DNA from: JACJYE01 sp964432875 | GTDB lineage: Bacteria > Bacteroidota > Bacteroidia > Chitinophagales > Saprospiraceae | Direction of reading: 5' to 3' | Assembly (NCBI GenBank): GCA_964432875.1 | Contig: CAYSPJ010000008.1 | Span: 15,673 to 79,672 of the forward strand | DNA length: 64,000 bases | Shown here: positions 48,769 through 59,318 of the stretch, one piece after another | Layout: each line of letters opens with the position of its first letter | How positions within the stretch are numbered: position 1 is the first letter of the stretch | Notes under the pieces: model-generated | The model's input: only the letters and a program-made list of their open reading frames with translations | Told to the model about the DNA's origin: nothing | Databases searched by the model: none | Made by a program: the position numbers and the translations under genes

Positions 48769-51700
48769 TTATCGCACCAAAGTAACATCCCCCTTAAACA
48801 CCTCCGTGCGTCCATCCAGGAATTCAATCTCGGCAAAGTAGGCATATACGCCCGCAGGCATCTCGCCGCCGCGGAAAGTGCCATCCCAACCGCGGTTGGC
48901 ATCATTCGGCAAGAAGTCCATATCCTGATAAACGAGGCTGCCGTAGCGGCTGAAAATGCGGAAGGACTTGATCATCCGTACTGCGTTGTCGGCGAAAACG
49001 ATTAAGACGTCATTATTTCCGTCAGCGTTGGGGCTGAAGGCGTTGGGGATGAACACCCGGCGGTCGGTACGCACCCCGATGAAAATAAAATCCGTTGCCC
49101 GGCAAAAAGTGACCGTATCTAGTACCTCGACGGTATAGCCGCTGCTGATGCGCGGGCTAGCCCAGATTGACTGCGGCCCGCCCTTTTTACCCAAAGAATC
49201 AGGATAAATCCAGGAAAACGCTACATCCTGGCTATTGGAAAGAGCCGTAATACGGATTGAATCCCCAAGTTGTACGAAAGCCTCGGCATCCAATTCTACC
49301 AGCAATTCTGGGGCAGGGTTGACGGTAGCGTCAAATTCCTGTTCGCAGCCAACCGCGTCGCGGACAGTCACGGTATAGGCTCCCGCAAAGAGGTTGGAAA
49401 AGGTGGCTGAAGGAGCAAAAATGATGCCATCGAGGGCGTATTCATAAGGCGGTACGCCGCCAGCAGTTTCGATAGCCTGGATAGTGCCGCCGTTATCACC
49501 GCTGAGGCAAGTGATATCGGAGACGGATAAGGAGGCCTGCACCAGGTCGGGCTCGCTCAGATCAATTTCGGCCGTTGCTTGACAGCCTTTTTCATTGGTG
49601 ATGAGCACCGCATACCGGCCGGCCGGCAAGCCCGCAGCTTGGGCATCGGTAGAGCCATTAGACCAACTGAAGCTAAAGCTTTCGCCCGGCCCGCCAGCCA
49701 TTGCCCGCAGGATGCCATTGGCATCTCCTTTGCAATTGACCGGTTTTTCAACCGCAATCACGGCCGTTACCGGGCCAGGGGGCTGGGTAATCACCCCGCG
49801 GGCGCTAGCCTGACAGCCATCGACATTAGTGACTAACACGCTATATTCACCAGCAGGCAAGCCGCTGACCGAGGTCGTAGAAGCGCCATTATCCCATTCA
49901 TAGGCAATCGGGCTGCCATTGGTCTGTGCCGTGATGATGCCATCGCTGCCCTCAAAACAGGACACGGGCTGGACTTCGGCCAGCGTGATGATGAATTCTG
50001 GCGGCTCCGTGATCGAGATAGCCCGCACTTGTTCACAGCCATTGGCATCGCTAAGCGTCACCTGATAAATACCCGCACAGAGGTTTTCTAGCGCCGCGCT
50101 GCTCTGACCACTGCTCCAGGAAAATTGATACCCTCCTACTCCCCCGCTGGCAGACATGGCGATAGCCCCGTCGCAGAAGCGAAAACAACTAGCGTTGGCC
50201 TGGCTATCCAGGGCAAGTACCAGCGGCTCTGGCTCGACAATTACTACGTTGAAGACGACTTCGAAAAACTCGTCCATAATCGAGATAACGTAAGTCCCGG
50301 CAGGCAAGTTTGGCAGGATAATTTCTTCCCCGGCAGCACCAATGACGCCAGCGCCAAAAACAGTATTCTCCAGGTTTTTCCAGGCATAGGAGTAAGGCGG
50401 AAGCCCGCTGCTGGCTGAAAAGATAATTTGCCCATTGGTATCACCGTGGCAAGCCAGGGTATCGCCTTGGAAAGTCGGGATGATTTCCGTGACAAAATCC
50501 ACGACAAAACAGGTATCCTTCGTGCAGCCAAAAGAGTCGGTCACTTGTACACAGCACAGTTCGCCGCCGACGAGCGCTTCGTTATCGGACCCGGTGCGGC
50601 CATTGCACCATTCAAAGGTATAGCCGCTGCCCGAGCCGCCAAAGGCGCTTACGGTAGCGATACCATTAGGGGTGCCTTCCCCAATGGCGGGCCTGATTTG
50701 GTTGAGGACAATAGAAACAGGAGGCAGGACGATCAGGCTGGTATTGACCACGCTATCACACCCCTGGAAAAGCTGGAAGGTATTGGTGTAAAGGCCCGGT
50801 TCGGTATAGACCGAATTGCCAACCGTAAAGCTCTCTCCGGCGCAAATCGTCACCTCCTGATTGGTCACCGGGCGGATGTCGCCCGCGTCGTAAACATCTA
50901 AAGTGAATATCCCGCGATTGTGATCGGCATCGCCATCGATGAGCAAATAGTAAGTTTGTCCCGGGAATAGGCAGCTCACCTGCAAAATCTCGTCCAATTC
51001 GCCGAAAGTATATTGGCTGGCAATATGCTGCATGCCCAGGTTGCAGTTGTTGTTGAAAGCCCGGTACACCCCTAGTTGGATGCCGATAGAATCAATAACC
51101 CGGCTGGAGATGCCCTCGATGCGGACGTGGCCGGAGGGCGGAGCAACGAACTTGAACCAGACCGAAGACTGCAAAACGAAATTGGGGCTAAAGGGGTCTC
51201 CTGTACTAGTGGCGCAATAATTGCTCATCGGGCGGTCCAGCCCCACGGAGCCTCCTTCCGGCACGGCTCCTAAATCCAAAGCATCGCAGCGCAGGTCAGG
51301 CGCGTCATCCACATCCACATTAGTGACTTGCAGGCCGAAGAAGCCTTCCTCCGAGCCGGGGTCCGAAATGGTCCCATCGATGAGGATGTAATAGGTCGTA
51401 TTAGGTTCGGGGCAACGCAGGCGGATAAAGGCATCATAGGTACTGCTATTAGACACCCAGCTCACCAATTGGAAGTTGCCGTCGCATTGGCTGTTGTCTG
51501 ATCGGTAAAGGGCCATCTGCATATCTACTCCATCGCCGACGCTTTCGGGATCACTGCGGGCTTCGATGCGCATCACCGCGCCAATATCATTGCCGGTGGT
51601 AAAGCGGAACCATACCCCGTTTTCGTTGTTAAAACCGCCCGCCGGAAGGGGGTTGGGTTCATTGGCATTGGTAGCACAGATATTGTCATAGAGGCCAAGG

Positions 51701-52242
51701 GAATAATCTCCCAGCGTATCGCCCCTTCCAAGGATGCCCAGCTCTTCGGCATTACACAGGTCATCATTGAACGAAAGCCCCCGCGAGGTTTCGATGATAA
51801 AAGTGGCCTCGCCCGTAGAAGCTCCATTGGCAATAGCAATGGTATAAGTTGCGCTCTGCCCTGGTGCCGGTATGGCAAAGCTTTCGCAAATAGTTTCCAG
51901 GCAACTGGCATCGATGCCACAACCAGCGCCCAATTCGTATAAAAGGTCGTCATTTTCAAACGCCTGGAAACAGACCTGCAGCTGGGCAGGCAAGTCAATA
52001 GGGCAATCATACGAAGCCATGTATTGTTCATTGGGCAGCACGGTATAACAATTTCCTTCCCGGGGATAAGTAACCCAGCCCTCGTTCTCGACATTGAGCT
52101 GCCACAAATAATCTGGCGCAGAAAAAAGGTCGGTACAAGTTGAACTTGAGCTTCCGCTAATGACGGTCAGTCGTACTTCCGTCGGTTGTGCCGCCAGGCC
52201 GACGGCCCACAGAGCCAGGCAAAGGATTAGTAAACGTTTCAT
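48769..52242 (-). CDS. SprB-repeat surface protein with T9SS type B sorting domain
   Basis: 1157 residues from the ATG at 52240-52242 (MKRLLILCLALWAVGLAAQ signal peptide). The N-terminal half (about 20-470) contains Cys-rich beta domains with two related segments: GVWFRFTTGNDIG / TTYYILIDGT and SVWFKFVAPPSGH / QTYYLLIDGD. About seven SprB-like repeats follow, each with the pattern C.GD.NG.I...GG..PY.Y.W..G and LPAGTY.V.VTD..GC (for example SCFRFCDGAIAMSASGGVGG, NCKGDANGILRAMAGGPGES). The C-terminus, VFIPNAFSPNADGNNDVLIV to FKGDVTLVR, is the gliding-motility-associated type B sorting domain. It is likely exported by T9SS as an adhesin. It follows the giant adhesin gene by 248 nt on the same strand. 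Confidence 0.9.
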   Translation of the reverse strand: MKRLLILCLALWAVGLAAQPTEVRLTVISGSSSSTCTDLFSAPDYLWQLNVENEGWVTYPREGNCYTVLPNEQYMASYDCPIDLPAQLQVCFQAFENDDLLYELGAGCGIDASCLETICESFAIPAPGQSATYTIAIANGASTGEATFIIETSRGLSFNDDLCNAEELGILGRGDTLGDYSLGLYDNICATNANEPNPLPAGGFNNENGVWFRFTTGNDIGAVMRIEARSDPESVGDGVDMQMALYRSDNSQCDGNFQLVSWVSNSSTYDAFIRLRCPEPNTTYYILIDGTISDPGSEEGFFGLQVTNVDVDDAPDLRCDALDLGAVPEGGSVGLDRPMSNYCATSTGDPFSPNFVLQSSVWFKFVAPPSGHVRIEGISSRVIDSIGIQLGVYRAFNNNCNLGMQHIASQYTFGELDEILQVSCLFPGQTYYLLIDGDADHNRGIFTLDVYDAGDIRPVTNQEVTICAGESFTVGNSVYTEPGLYTNTFQLFQGCDSVVNTSLIVLPPVSIVLNQIRPAIGEGTPNGIATVSAFGGSGSGYTFEWCNGRTGSDNEALVGGELCCVQVTDSFGCTKDTCFVVDFVTEIIPTFQGDTLACHGDTNGQIIFSASSGLPPYSYAWKNLENTVFGAGVIGAAGEEIILPNLPAGTYVISIMDEFFEVVFNVVIVEPEPLVLALDSQANASCFRFCDGAIAMSASGGVGGYQFSWSSGQSSAALENLCAGIYQVTLSDANGCEQVRAISITEPPEFIITLAEVQPVSCFEGSDGIITAQTNGSPIAYEWDNGASTTSVSGLPAGEYSVLVTNVDGCQASARGVITQPPGPVTAVIAVEKPVNCKGDANGILRAMAGGPGESFSFSWSNGSTDAQAAGLPAGRYAVLITNEKGCQATAEIDLSEPDLVQASLSVSDITCLSGDNGGTIQAIETAGGVPPYEYALDGIIFAPSATFSNLFAGAYTVTVRDAVGCEQEFDATVNPAPELLVELDAEAFVQLGDSIRITALSNSQDVAFSWIYPDSLGKKGGPQSIWASPRISSGYTVEVLDTVTFCRATDFIFIGVRTDRRVFIPNAFSPNADGNNDVLIVFADNAVRMIKSFRIFSRYGSLVYQDMDFLPNDANRGWDGTFRGGEMPAGVYAYFAEIEFLDGRTEVFKGDVTLVR

Positions 52243-52427
52243 GGATACCAAATCTATTTTTGTTAAGTGCTATTGAGGCAGGAGATGGCAGCCCTCTTCC
52301 TCTTCAGAGAGCTGCTGGCGTGCATTATTCCACTACGGGCGAAAGGGCGTTGACACAAAATTAATACTTTTCTTTACATTTCATCATTTCCGGTAAAAAA
52401 AGCACCTGCTTGGTCTTAAAATGGCGA

Positions 52428-52459
52428 AGCGCTCCCTTCCACCTTAGGAAGGAAGCGCT
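52428..52459 (-). terminator. Hairpin after the giant adhesin gene
   Basis: A 13-bp stem (52428-52440 with 52447-52459) with one position that pairs as G-U only on the minus strand, 31 nt after the giant gene stop. The downstream T tract is weak (CCATTTTAAG), so termination may be partial, which would allow read-through into the SprB-repeat gene. Confidence 0.6.
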
Positions 52460-52490
52460 CCGGCTTTGATAGTTAGGACACCAATGGTAG

Positions 52491-55400
52491 TTATCTCAAT
52501 ATCGTCACATCTCCGCGGATAATCTCGCCTCTGCCGATATTCAGGCGCAGGATGTAGTAGTAAGTGCCATCTGGCAAATCTTCGCCTTTGTTGTTTACCC
52601 CCTGCCAATTGTTGATATAAGGGCTGGCGCTGAACACGATATCGCCCCAACGGTTGAACACGATCAACTCGTTGTCGGGGAATTTATCGGGGTTCAACAA
52701 CAACTGGTCAAAGACCAGGGCGTCATTCAAGCCGTCACCATTTGGGGTGATGGCATTGGGCAGTTTGGTTTGCACCGTCGTATCGCGATCAATGATGACT
52801 TGTACCAACGCTTCATCGCACAAAGTTGGGCACAGCACATTACAAATGCGGTAGGTGAATTCGTCCTGTGCCGGCTGGAAGAGATTGTTCAGCAAGTTAT
52901 AAGTGAAACTGCCACTGCCTACATCCAATAAGCTGCCCAGGAAGGGATTGTCGATGATATTGATCGCCCATTCCGATACATTATCCAAAACATCATTGCC
53001 CGCAAGGTTTAATGTGGAGAGCGAAAGCCCCTGCGGGATAGTCAGGACGTCGTCATTGGCGATCGGTGCTTGTTCCGGCACAATCATCAAGGTATCGGTA
53101 CTGTAATTTGGGCAGCCATCCTGAGAAAGCGACCACACCAGCAAGTTTTCGCCAGCAGCAAGATTGCTGACGGTAGTGTTGATACCAGCTGGATCGGCAA
53201 CCACCGCTGCGCCCAACGCTATCCACTGGCCAGTGACGCCAGCGGGCAATTGCCCGCCATTGCCAATGATGCTAGCTTCTGTACCACAGGCGACATCGGT
53301 CTGCTCCGCATTCGCCGAAACCAAGCTCGGATCCAATTCAATCAATAAAACCACCGAGGTGTCGGCGCAATTATTTTGAGTATTCGTCACAATCAACTGG
53401 TAGGAGCCGGCTGCCGTTACCGTTGAGGAAAGCGCATTGGGCGGGTTGGGCGTGCCCGTGCCGGAAAGCACGACCCACTGGTAGCTGTAAACATCGCCCT
53501 GCGAAGACTGGGTGCCATCCAGGATGATGTCCTCACCACAGCCAATCAGGTTATCAGAGGCTGTGGCAGCGGCCATCGGCACGTTCGGGTCTTCCGCAAC
53601 GACGACCTCCTGGCTAGCTTCACAGCCGTTGGCAGCGCTCGCTACTGTCAGGAGATAAGTACCTGCAGCATTGACGCTGACCGACAAGTTCCCTGCGGGA
53701 GGAGTAACCATACCGCCGCCGCTAATCGCCGCCCAGGTGATGGATTCAAAATCAGCCGGGCTGCCTGAAGCGCTTGCATCCAGGCTCACCGTTTGCCCGG
53801 CACAGCCAAAGAGCACCGGCGTTTCGATCATCAGCATCGGTGCCATGGTATCAGCAGCCACTTCGATGACTACAGTGGAATCACAACCATTGAGGGTACT
53901 CGTCAAGGTGAGCTGGTAGCTACCCGGGCCATTGACCGTAGCCGTTAGCGTGCCAGCAATAGGGTTGAGCTGCCCCCCCTGGATGACTTGCCAAACTGGC
54001 GCTTCAAATGCGCCGGCCGGGCCAGATGCGCTGGCATTAAGCGTCAGCAGGTTGTCGCGGCACTGGAAGTCACGGGGCGACTCGAAGTTTACGGGAGGAG
54101 GCACAATATCCTGCAACACCTCAATACTCACGGTGGAGTCACAACCATTTTCGGCATTAGATACGATCAATTGGTAAATGCCAGGGGTAGTAACATCCGC
54201 CATGAGGCTCTCGCTGATGAGGCCGCCATTGGGATCCAGCCATTGATAGGAGATGTTGTCCCCTACTGCCGAACCCGCTCCGTTGAGAGAAAGCATAGCC
54301 GTATTGCAATCCAGCAATGGGCTGGCATTGGCAATATTAGCAGCGGGCAAGTCCCGCTCATCCTCTACCACCAATTCATTGACGCCAACACAAAGGTTGA
54401 CCGTATCAGTTACCGTAATGGTAAAGACACCAGGGCCATATACGAGTACTTCAAAGGGATTTCCAGTGGTGGCTACCCCATCTGACCATTCGAAAGTCAG
54501 TCGGCTCAAATCAATCGTATCTGGCAGGATACTGATGCTGACCGCCACCGTGTCGGTGGTACAGTCGAAAGGTAGCACCCCAACATTGGTAGGCGCACCG
54601 ATGACCACCTGGGGGCGTACCCCATCGGCATCTATCGTCACTGCATCAACAGAGGTGCAACCACTGACGGTATTGGTAACCGTCAACAAATAGGTACCCG
54701 GGAAATCGATGGGCACTACGGAAGCATCGGGGCCCTGGGCGACAATCTCCACTGGCAGCAGGTTCTCCAGTCGTTCCCAGGTGTAAATAATATTTGGGCC
54801 AATTGTAGAAGCCGAACCATCCAGCACGGCTTCGTTATCGGTACAAACCAAGGTGAAATTATTCCCGGCCTCCGCTGCAGGCGTATCGAAATTGCCATCC
54901 ACCGTAATCGTATCTCGGGCAGAGCAACGCGATAACTGGTCTGTTACTACAAACTCAAACACGCCAGGGCCATCTACCGGGAAGAAATATTGGTTGAAGG
55001 GGCCAGGTGCAGAGCCCGACAATACATTCCACTGTACCGAAACGGCATTGAGCGAATCGCTCATCGTGGAAGCAGAAGCATCTATAGTATCCAGACCACT
55101 AAGGCAGTTGAGGAACAAGTTGCGGTCTTCTGCCGGGATAATCGCTTCCATATCGCGGAAAAAGGCCTGCACCGTACGGAATTTAGTGTCGAAACAGCCA
55201 GTCAGCGTACTCGTCACCACCGCAGTATAGGAGCCTGCTGCATCAACGCGGATGAGCGTATCCCCTGGGGATATTTCGACGATATTGCCCCCAACTGCTT
55301 GCCATTCGATCGTATAAGTGCCAAATGGCTGGTCTACATTAGCACGCACAATGATGGTCTCATTCTCACAATTGATATCGCCTGTAGCGATGACTTCGAA

Positions 55401-58400
55401 AGAAGGAGGCAGGGTGTCCTTAATCACCTCTACGGTAGCCAAGCCAACACAGCCAGTCAGCGTATCGGTTATCTGTAGGGAATAAGTACCCTGTAGGCCA
55501 ACATCAGCAATGAGTGGGTTATTGGGGTTGGTGGGGTCGACATCCAGGTTGAGGTTAACGTAGCGCCAACGGTAGGTGAAGCTACTGTTTTGAGCGGATG
55601 AAGTGGCATCGAGCGTTACGCCGTCCACTACGCAGGTTAGCGTATCAGGCATAGCGATGCTGACCAAGGGAGGGGTCGTATCTCGACCAACTTGAATGCT
55701 GGCCATCGCCGTACAGCCATTGAGCGGGTTGGTGACCGTCACTTGCAAATCGCCCGGGCTGGTGACGATGGGGTTGGGGCCGTTGGCGGTACCCGCTTGT
55801 ATAGCTGCACCGCCGCTGGCAATCCATTGATAACTTACCTGGTTTGGATTGGCGTTGGTTACTACTGCCAGCAGCCTGACATTATTATTATTGCAACCAA
55901 AAACAGTTGAAGGGTTGCCCTCGATTGCCACCACTGGCAATTCGGCGTCGGGCACGACGATAGTGCTGCCGGAGTTGACACAACCATTAATCGTGTTGGT
56001 CACTTCGAAGGTATAGGTCCCCACCTGATCGGTCATATAATCCTGAGTAGTAGCGACCTCATTGCCATTGCCATCCAGCCAGCGGAAAGTATAATCGTCC
56101 GTATTATCACCGGCAAAACCGATGAGCGTAGCCAAATCATTGCAGCCGAGGAAGGTCGTATCAGTGCCTGGGCTGGCAATGGCGATAGGAGCTGCAATAT
56201 CTCGAGTGACCAACACGCTGTCCGTAGCCATGCAGCCAGTAGTGATGATTGTTGCCCGCAAGCGGTACATGCCTGAATCAGATACCATGACCGCCAGTGG
56301 GCCAATCGCTGGGCCGGCCAAGGTATTCCCGGCAGGGCCAATCCAAGTATAGCGCACCGTATCCCCCAAAGCCGGAGCGATGAGTTCTACCTGATCTGCG
56401 GCGCAAGTTAAGGTTTGAGTGACGCCAGGATCGACATCGGGGAAAACCGGCGGCAATAACTCGACCGTATCTCGCACGGAACAGCCCGTGGCCTGATCCG
56501 TTACATTGATGATAAAGGTGCCTGGCCCACGCCCCAGGAGCACTCGATCGTTGGGCGAGCTACAGACCTGGCCACCTTGCGTGGCGGTCCATTGGTAAGT
56601 GATGGTTGGCCCCTGCGAAGCCATCGGGCTGATAAAGGTACAAGGGGGGTCGCAACTGGAAACCCGATCAGCCCCGGCATTGACGAAGAGGTTGGCGCCC
56701 AAAGAAGGCACGTAGAAGGTATCTGAAGCAACCAAGGAGAGGTCAAAGCGGTCTCTTACCGTCAATGAATAGAAACCCTCGGAAAGGAAACGCAATGAAT
56801 CGGCAAACTGCGGCGGGGCAACATCCCAACTGAAGATATATTGACCACTGCCTCCTGTTATCTGCACCTGAATAAATCCATCTCTGGCACCGGGGCAGCT
56901 TTCCGGCCGCAGCGAATCCAGGAAGATGAATAGTTTGTCATTGATACAGACCTCGCCATCAATATCCAGCAGGCTACCCGTGCCATTTACAGTTTCCACC
57001 ATCGGCTGCGGCGCCGAGCTGGCGCTGACGATATAACAGCTATCAGCCGGGCCGAGGGTGCGGAAGCACATCTCAAAAATGACGGTGCTATCGAGCAGCG
57101 ACAAGCCGCCTGGCTCATTAAAGCTAAAGCAGGTGTTACCCACTGGCTGCCCACCTAGTTCGATATTGAGGCTGGGGATAAAGCCCCCGTTATTGACGCC
57201 AATCAGCTCCAGGTTGCCCGGGCCCCAGTTGATGCAGAAATCACCGCTGATGATGCCCGCAAATTCCGACACTTTCACTGGCACGCAAATGGTATCCTGC
57301 AAATCGCCCCTGACTTTGCCGATTTCCAGGTAGAAGCCTTCAGGGCTGAGGATACAGTAGCTGCCGGATAAGCCCGTCAATCCCACATTTTCGCCGCCAG
57401 AGGTAGCGGTAGTAGCCTGTGCCACCAGAGGCACATCCACAATCAGCAGCTCATCGCAATCGCCGGGGTTACCCAATACTTCAAAACAGAGCGAGAATAT
57501 TGCGGTGCCGTCGGCCAAGGTCACCGGCATAGAAGGCGTCCAGTTGAAGGTAATCTGACCAGCAGCGGCGCCCAACAAGCCGAAGTTGCCGTTGGTAGCT
57601 CCCGGAAGCGTCAGGTTTTGGATGCCACCGGACAGGAGAAACCTCAAATCAGTGGTCTCGAAGGAAAGGGAGAACTGCATCGAGGTCACATCCGTAAAAT
57701 TGCTGACTGCAAAGTCGAAGCAGACGGTATCGCCCGGGCGGCCTTGTACGCCATCTCCAATCTCGATAACGATGCCGTCAGGTTGATCGACCACGACCTC
57801 ACAGTTCATTGGATTGATACCAATATTAGTGTTGTTGTTGTTGATGATGGCCACGTCGATGGCAAGCAGATCGTCCTGATTGACAAAGATGAAGGGGCTA
57901 TTTCCACCCAGGCCTATCACGTCAAAGCAGACTTCGAAGAGCACTGCTCCGGCTGCCCGGTTAGTCGGGCTGCCAGTCCAGGACATCCCCAGGACACCAT
58001 TGGCGGCATTGGCGGCATTGAACGTAATGCCACCGGGAAGGTTGGGGTTTTGCGTGCTGGTATAAGCGAGGATAGCCTGGTTCCACTCCATGAGGAATTG
58101 CAGGGTCGTAACATTTTGGAAATTATCGCCTGCCAGTACCTGGATACAAACCTGCTCATTGAGGCTAACGGGATCGCCACAATTGGCTGAAAGTTTCAAA
58201 CCAGTTGGGCTACAAGGGCCAACAAAAATCCGACCGGCAAGCTGGCCTACCGCAATATTGTTGAAGCCGCTACCAAAGTTGTTGGCTGCTTCAGGTTCGA
58301 AGAAGGGCTGCCCGGGCTGTTCATCGCCAATGGCGATTTTGAAATTGCGGCTACAGGCCCCGCTTTTCAAGCGGAGGCACAATTGAAAAATGATAGTAGA

Positions 58401-59201
58401 GTCTGCCACTGAAACGCCGTTTTGTGGCGTAGGCGCACTCCAGGACACCGTCGCGCTGCCAGGCAAGACCCCAACCGCTGCACCGGGCGTACCAAAGTTG
58501 CTCAACCCTAAATTGGGCAGGTTGCCCGGGATTACGATATTGACAAACTCTGCCAAGCTGGGGTCCCATACAATAGGGAACTGGAAACCGGTAAGCTCGT
58601 CAAAGCCAAAAACTCGGAAGTCTATGCACACCAGGTCTCCTTCATTACCCTGGCCATCGGAAATATCCACCAAGAATGGGCGAACACAGGTAGAAATCAA
58701 GGCCGTATCAATCTTAGACTCGGCAATGCCGATGTTGGTGCAGCCGGCGCCCTTGCGTTTGATATCGGGCGTCAGGGGGTTAGCCGAAGCCGGTATGATG
58801 ATTTGAGTGGCATCGCCATACTGCCCGATAGCCGTAAAACAGACCTGGAATATATTGGTCCCATCAGCAAGCGTATTGCCTATGGCTGCGGGGTTGTCGC
58901 AGTCGCCAAAAGTCCAATTCAGCAGCAAAGTGCTATCGGAAGTCTGCGTGAAGTTGGCCCCCGTCAGGCCGGTCAGGTTGTAAGCACCAGTGTTATTGTA
59001 CTGCAAGACGGAGGGGTCCCATTGGATAAAGAAAGTCATGGACAGGATGTCCGTAAAATCTAATACCTGTATATCCACGCAAAAAGTTTCGTTGGCGCAG
59101 GGCGGGTCGCCGGCGGGAGGTATGATGTTTATAGCGGGCTGTGCCAGGGCAGCAGTAGAGATAGCCATCCCTACCACGAGCGTTAGCAGTATCTTCTTCA
59201 T
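52491..59201 (-). CDS. Giant cohesin/Ig-repeat adhesin with T9SS type B sorting domain
   Basis: 2236 residues from the ATG at 59199-59201 (signal MKKILLTLVVGMAISTAALA). Five cohesin-like modules occupy about 20-745; each has a C(V/I)D(I/F).V..F..(I/L/V)....F-type start (FCVDIQVLDFTDILSMTFFI, VCFDFAVSNFTDVTSMQFSL) and an (I/V)F.(V/L/M)C(F/L) end. One SprB-like repeat follows (SCPGARDGFIQVQITGGSGQ). Then come 13 Ig-like repeats of about 83-90 residues, each with one early and one late cysteine (..TGC..). A cadherin-like module (ANDDVLTIPQG, NVLCPTLCDEALVQV) precedes the type B sorting domain LPNAITPNGDGLNDALVFDQ to EIIRGDVTILR. PorP/SprF is encoded 117 nt upstream, as expected for a T9SS-secreted motility or adhesion protein. 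Confidence 0.92.
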   Translation of the reverse strand: MKKILLTLVVGMAISTAALAQPAINIIPPAGDPPCANETFCVDIQVLDFTDILSMTFFIQWDPSVLQYNNTGAYNLTGLTGANFTQTSDSTLLLNWTFGDCDNPAAIGNTLADGTNIFQVCFTAIGQYGDATQIIIPASANPLTPDIKRKGAGCTNIGIAESKIDTALISTCVRPFLVDISDGQGNEGDLVCIDFRVFGFDELTGFQFPIVWDPSLAEFVNIVIPGNLPNLGLSNFGTPGAAVGVLPGSATVSWSAPTPQNGVSVADSTIIFQLCLRLKSGACSRNFKIAIGDEQPGQPFFEPEAANNFGSGFNNIAVGQLAGRIFVGPCSPTGLKLSANCGDPVSLNEQVCIQVLAGDNFQNVTTLQFLMEWNQAILAYTSTQNPNLPGGITFNAANAANGVLGMSWTGSPTNRAAGAVLFEVCFDVIGLGGNSPFIFVNQDDLLAIDVAIINNNNTNIGINPMNCEVVVDQPDGIVIEIGDGVQGRPGDTVCFDFAVSNFTDVTSMQFSLSFETTDLRFLLSGGIQNLTLPGATNGNFGLLGAAAGQITFNWTPSMPVTLADGTAIFSLCFEVLGNPGDCDELLIVDVPLVAQATTATSGGENVGLTGLSGSYCILSPEGFYLEIGKVRGDLQDTICVPVKVSEFAGIISGDFCINWGPGNLELIGVNNGGFIPSLNIELGGQPVGNTCFSFNEPGGLSLLDSTVIFEMCFRTLGPADSCYIVSASSAPQPMVETVNGTGSLLDIDGEVCINDKLFIFLDSLRPESCPGARDGFIQVQITGGSGQYIFSWDVAPPQFADSLRFLSEGFYSLTVRDRFDLSLVASDTFYVPSLGANLFVNAGADRVSSCDPPCTFISPMASQGPTITYQWTATQGGQVCSSPNDRVLLGRGPGTFIINVTDQATGCSVRDTVELLPPVFPDVDPGVTQTLTCAADQVELIAPALGDTVRYTWIGPAGNTLAGPAIGPLAVMVSDSGMYRLRATIITTGCMATDSVLVTRDIAAPIAIASPGTDTTFLGCNDLATLIGFAGDNTDDYTFRWLDGNGNEVATTQDYMTDQVGTYTFEVTNTINGCVNSGSTIVVPDAELPVVAIEGNPSTVFGCNNNNVRLLAVVTNANPNQVSYQWIASGGAAIQAGTANGPNPIVTSPGDLQVTVTNPLNGCTAMASIQVGRDTTPPLVSIAMPDTLTCVVDGVTLDATSSAQNSSFTYRWRYVNLNLDVDPTNPNNPLIADVGLQGTYSLQITDTLTGCVGLATVEVIKDTLPPSFEVIATGDINCENETIIVRANVDQPFGTYTIEWQAVGGNIVEISPGDTLIRVDAAGSYTAVVTSTLTGCFDTKFRTVQAFFRDMEAIIPAEDRNLFLNCLSGLDTIDASASTMSDSLNAVSVQWNVLSGSAPGPFNQYFFPVDGPGVFEFVVTDQLSRCSARDTITVDGNFDTPAAEAGNNFTLVCTDNEAVLDGSASTIGPNIIYTWERLENLLPVEIVAQGPDASVVPIDFPGTYLLTVTNTVSGCTSVDAVTIDADGVRPQVVIGAPTNVGVLPFDCTTDTVAVSISILPDTIDLSRLTFEWSDGVATTGNPFEVLVYGPGVFTITVTDTVNLCVGVNELVVEDERDLPAANIANASPLLDCNTAMLSLNGAGSAVGDNISYQWLDPNGGLISESLMADVTTPGIYQLIVSNAENGCDSTVSIEVLQDIVPPPVNFESPRDFQCRDNLLTLNASASGPAGAFEAPVWQVIQGGQLNPIAGTLTATVNGPGSYQLTLTSTLNGCDSTVVIEVAADTMAPMLMIETPVLFGCAGQTVSLDASASGSPADFESITWAAISGGGMVTPPAGNLSVSVNAAGTYLLTVASAANGCEASQEVVVAEDPNVPMAAATASDNLIGCGEDIILDGTQSSQGDVYSYQWVVLSGTGTPNPPNALSSTVTAAGSYQLIVTNTQNNCADTSVVLLIELDPSLVSANAEQTDVACGTEASIIGNGGQLPAGVTGQWIALGAAVVADPAGINTTVSNLAAGENLLVWSLSQDGCPNYSTDTLMIVPEQAPIANDDVLTIPQGLSLSTLNLAGNDVLDNVSEWAINIIDNPFLGSLLDVGSGSFTYNLLNNLFQPAQDEFTYRICNVLCPTLCDEALVQVIIDRDTTVQTKLPNAITPNGDGLNDALVFDQLLLNPDKFPDNELIVFNRWGDIVFSASPYINNWQGVNNKGEDLPDGTYYYILRLNIGRGEIIRGDVTILR

Positions 59202-59318
59202 GGAAATTTCGAATTTGTGAGCGGTGGTTGTTGTGCTCAATGAGAAAAAACTATCGGCTGTCAGGGATATTCGATTCATGAACCAGACAAATTGAAGTGC
59301 GAAGCGATGTAGCAAGGC

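Noticed and set aside
52242..52256. Promoter box TAGATTTG (minus strand, 52249-52256) for the SprB-repeat gene
   Set aside because: It matches TAnnTTTG, but it lies within 7 nt of the start codon and would give a leaderless or truncated transcript; probably chance.
52491..59201. Giant adhesin as a non-ribosomal peptide or polyketide synthase
   Set aside because: The length alone might suggest it, but the chain has a signal peptide, cohesin/Ig-like repeats and a T9SS sorting domain, with no adenylation, condensation or ketosynthase motifs.
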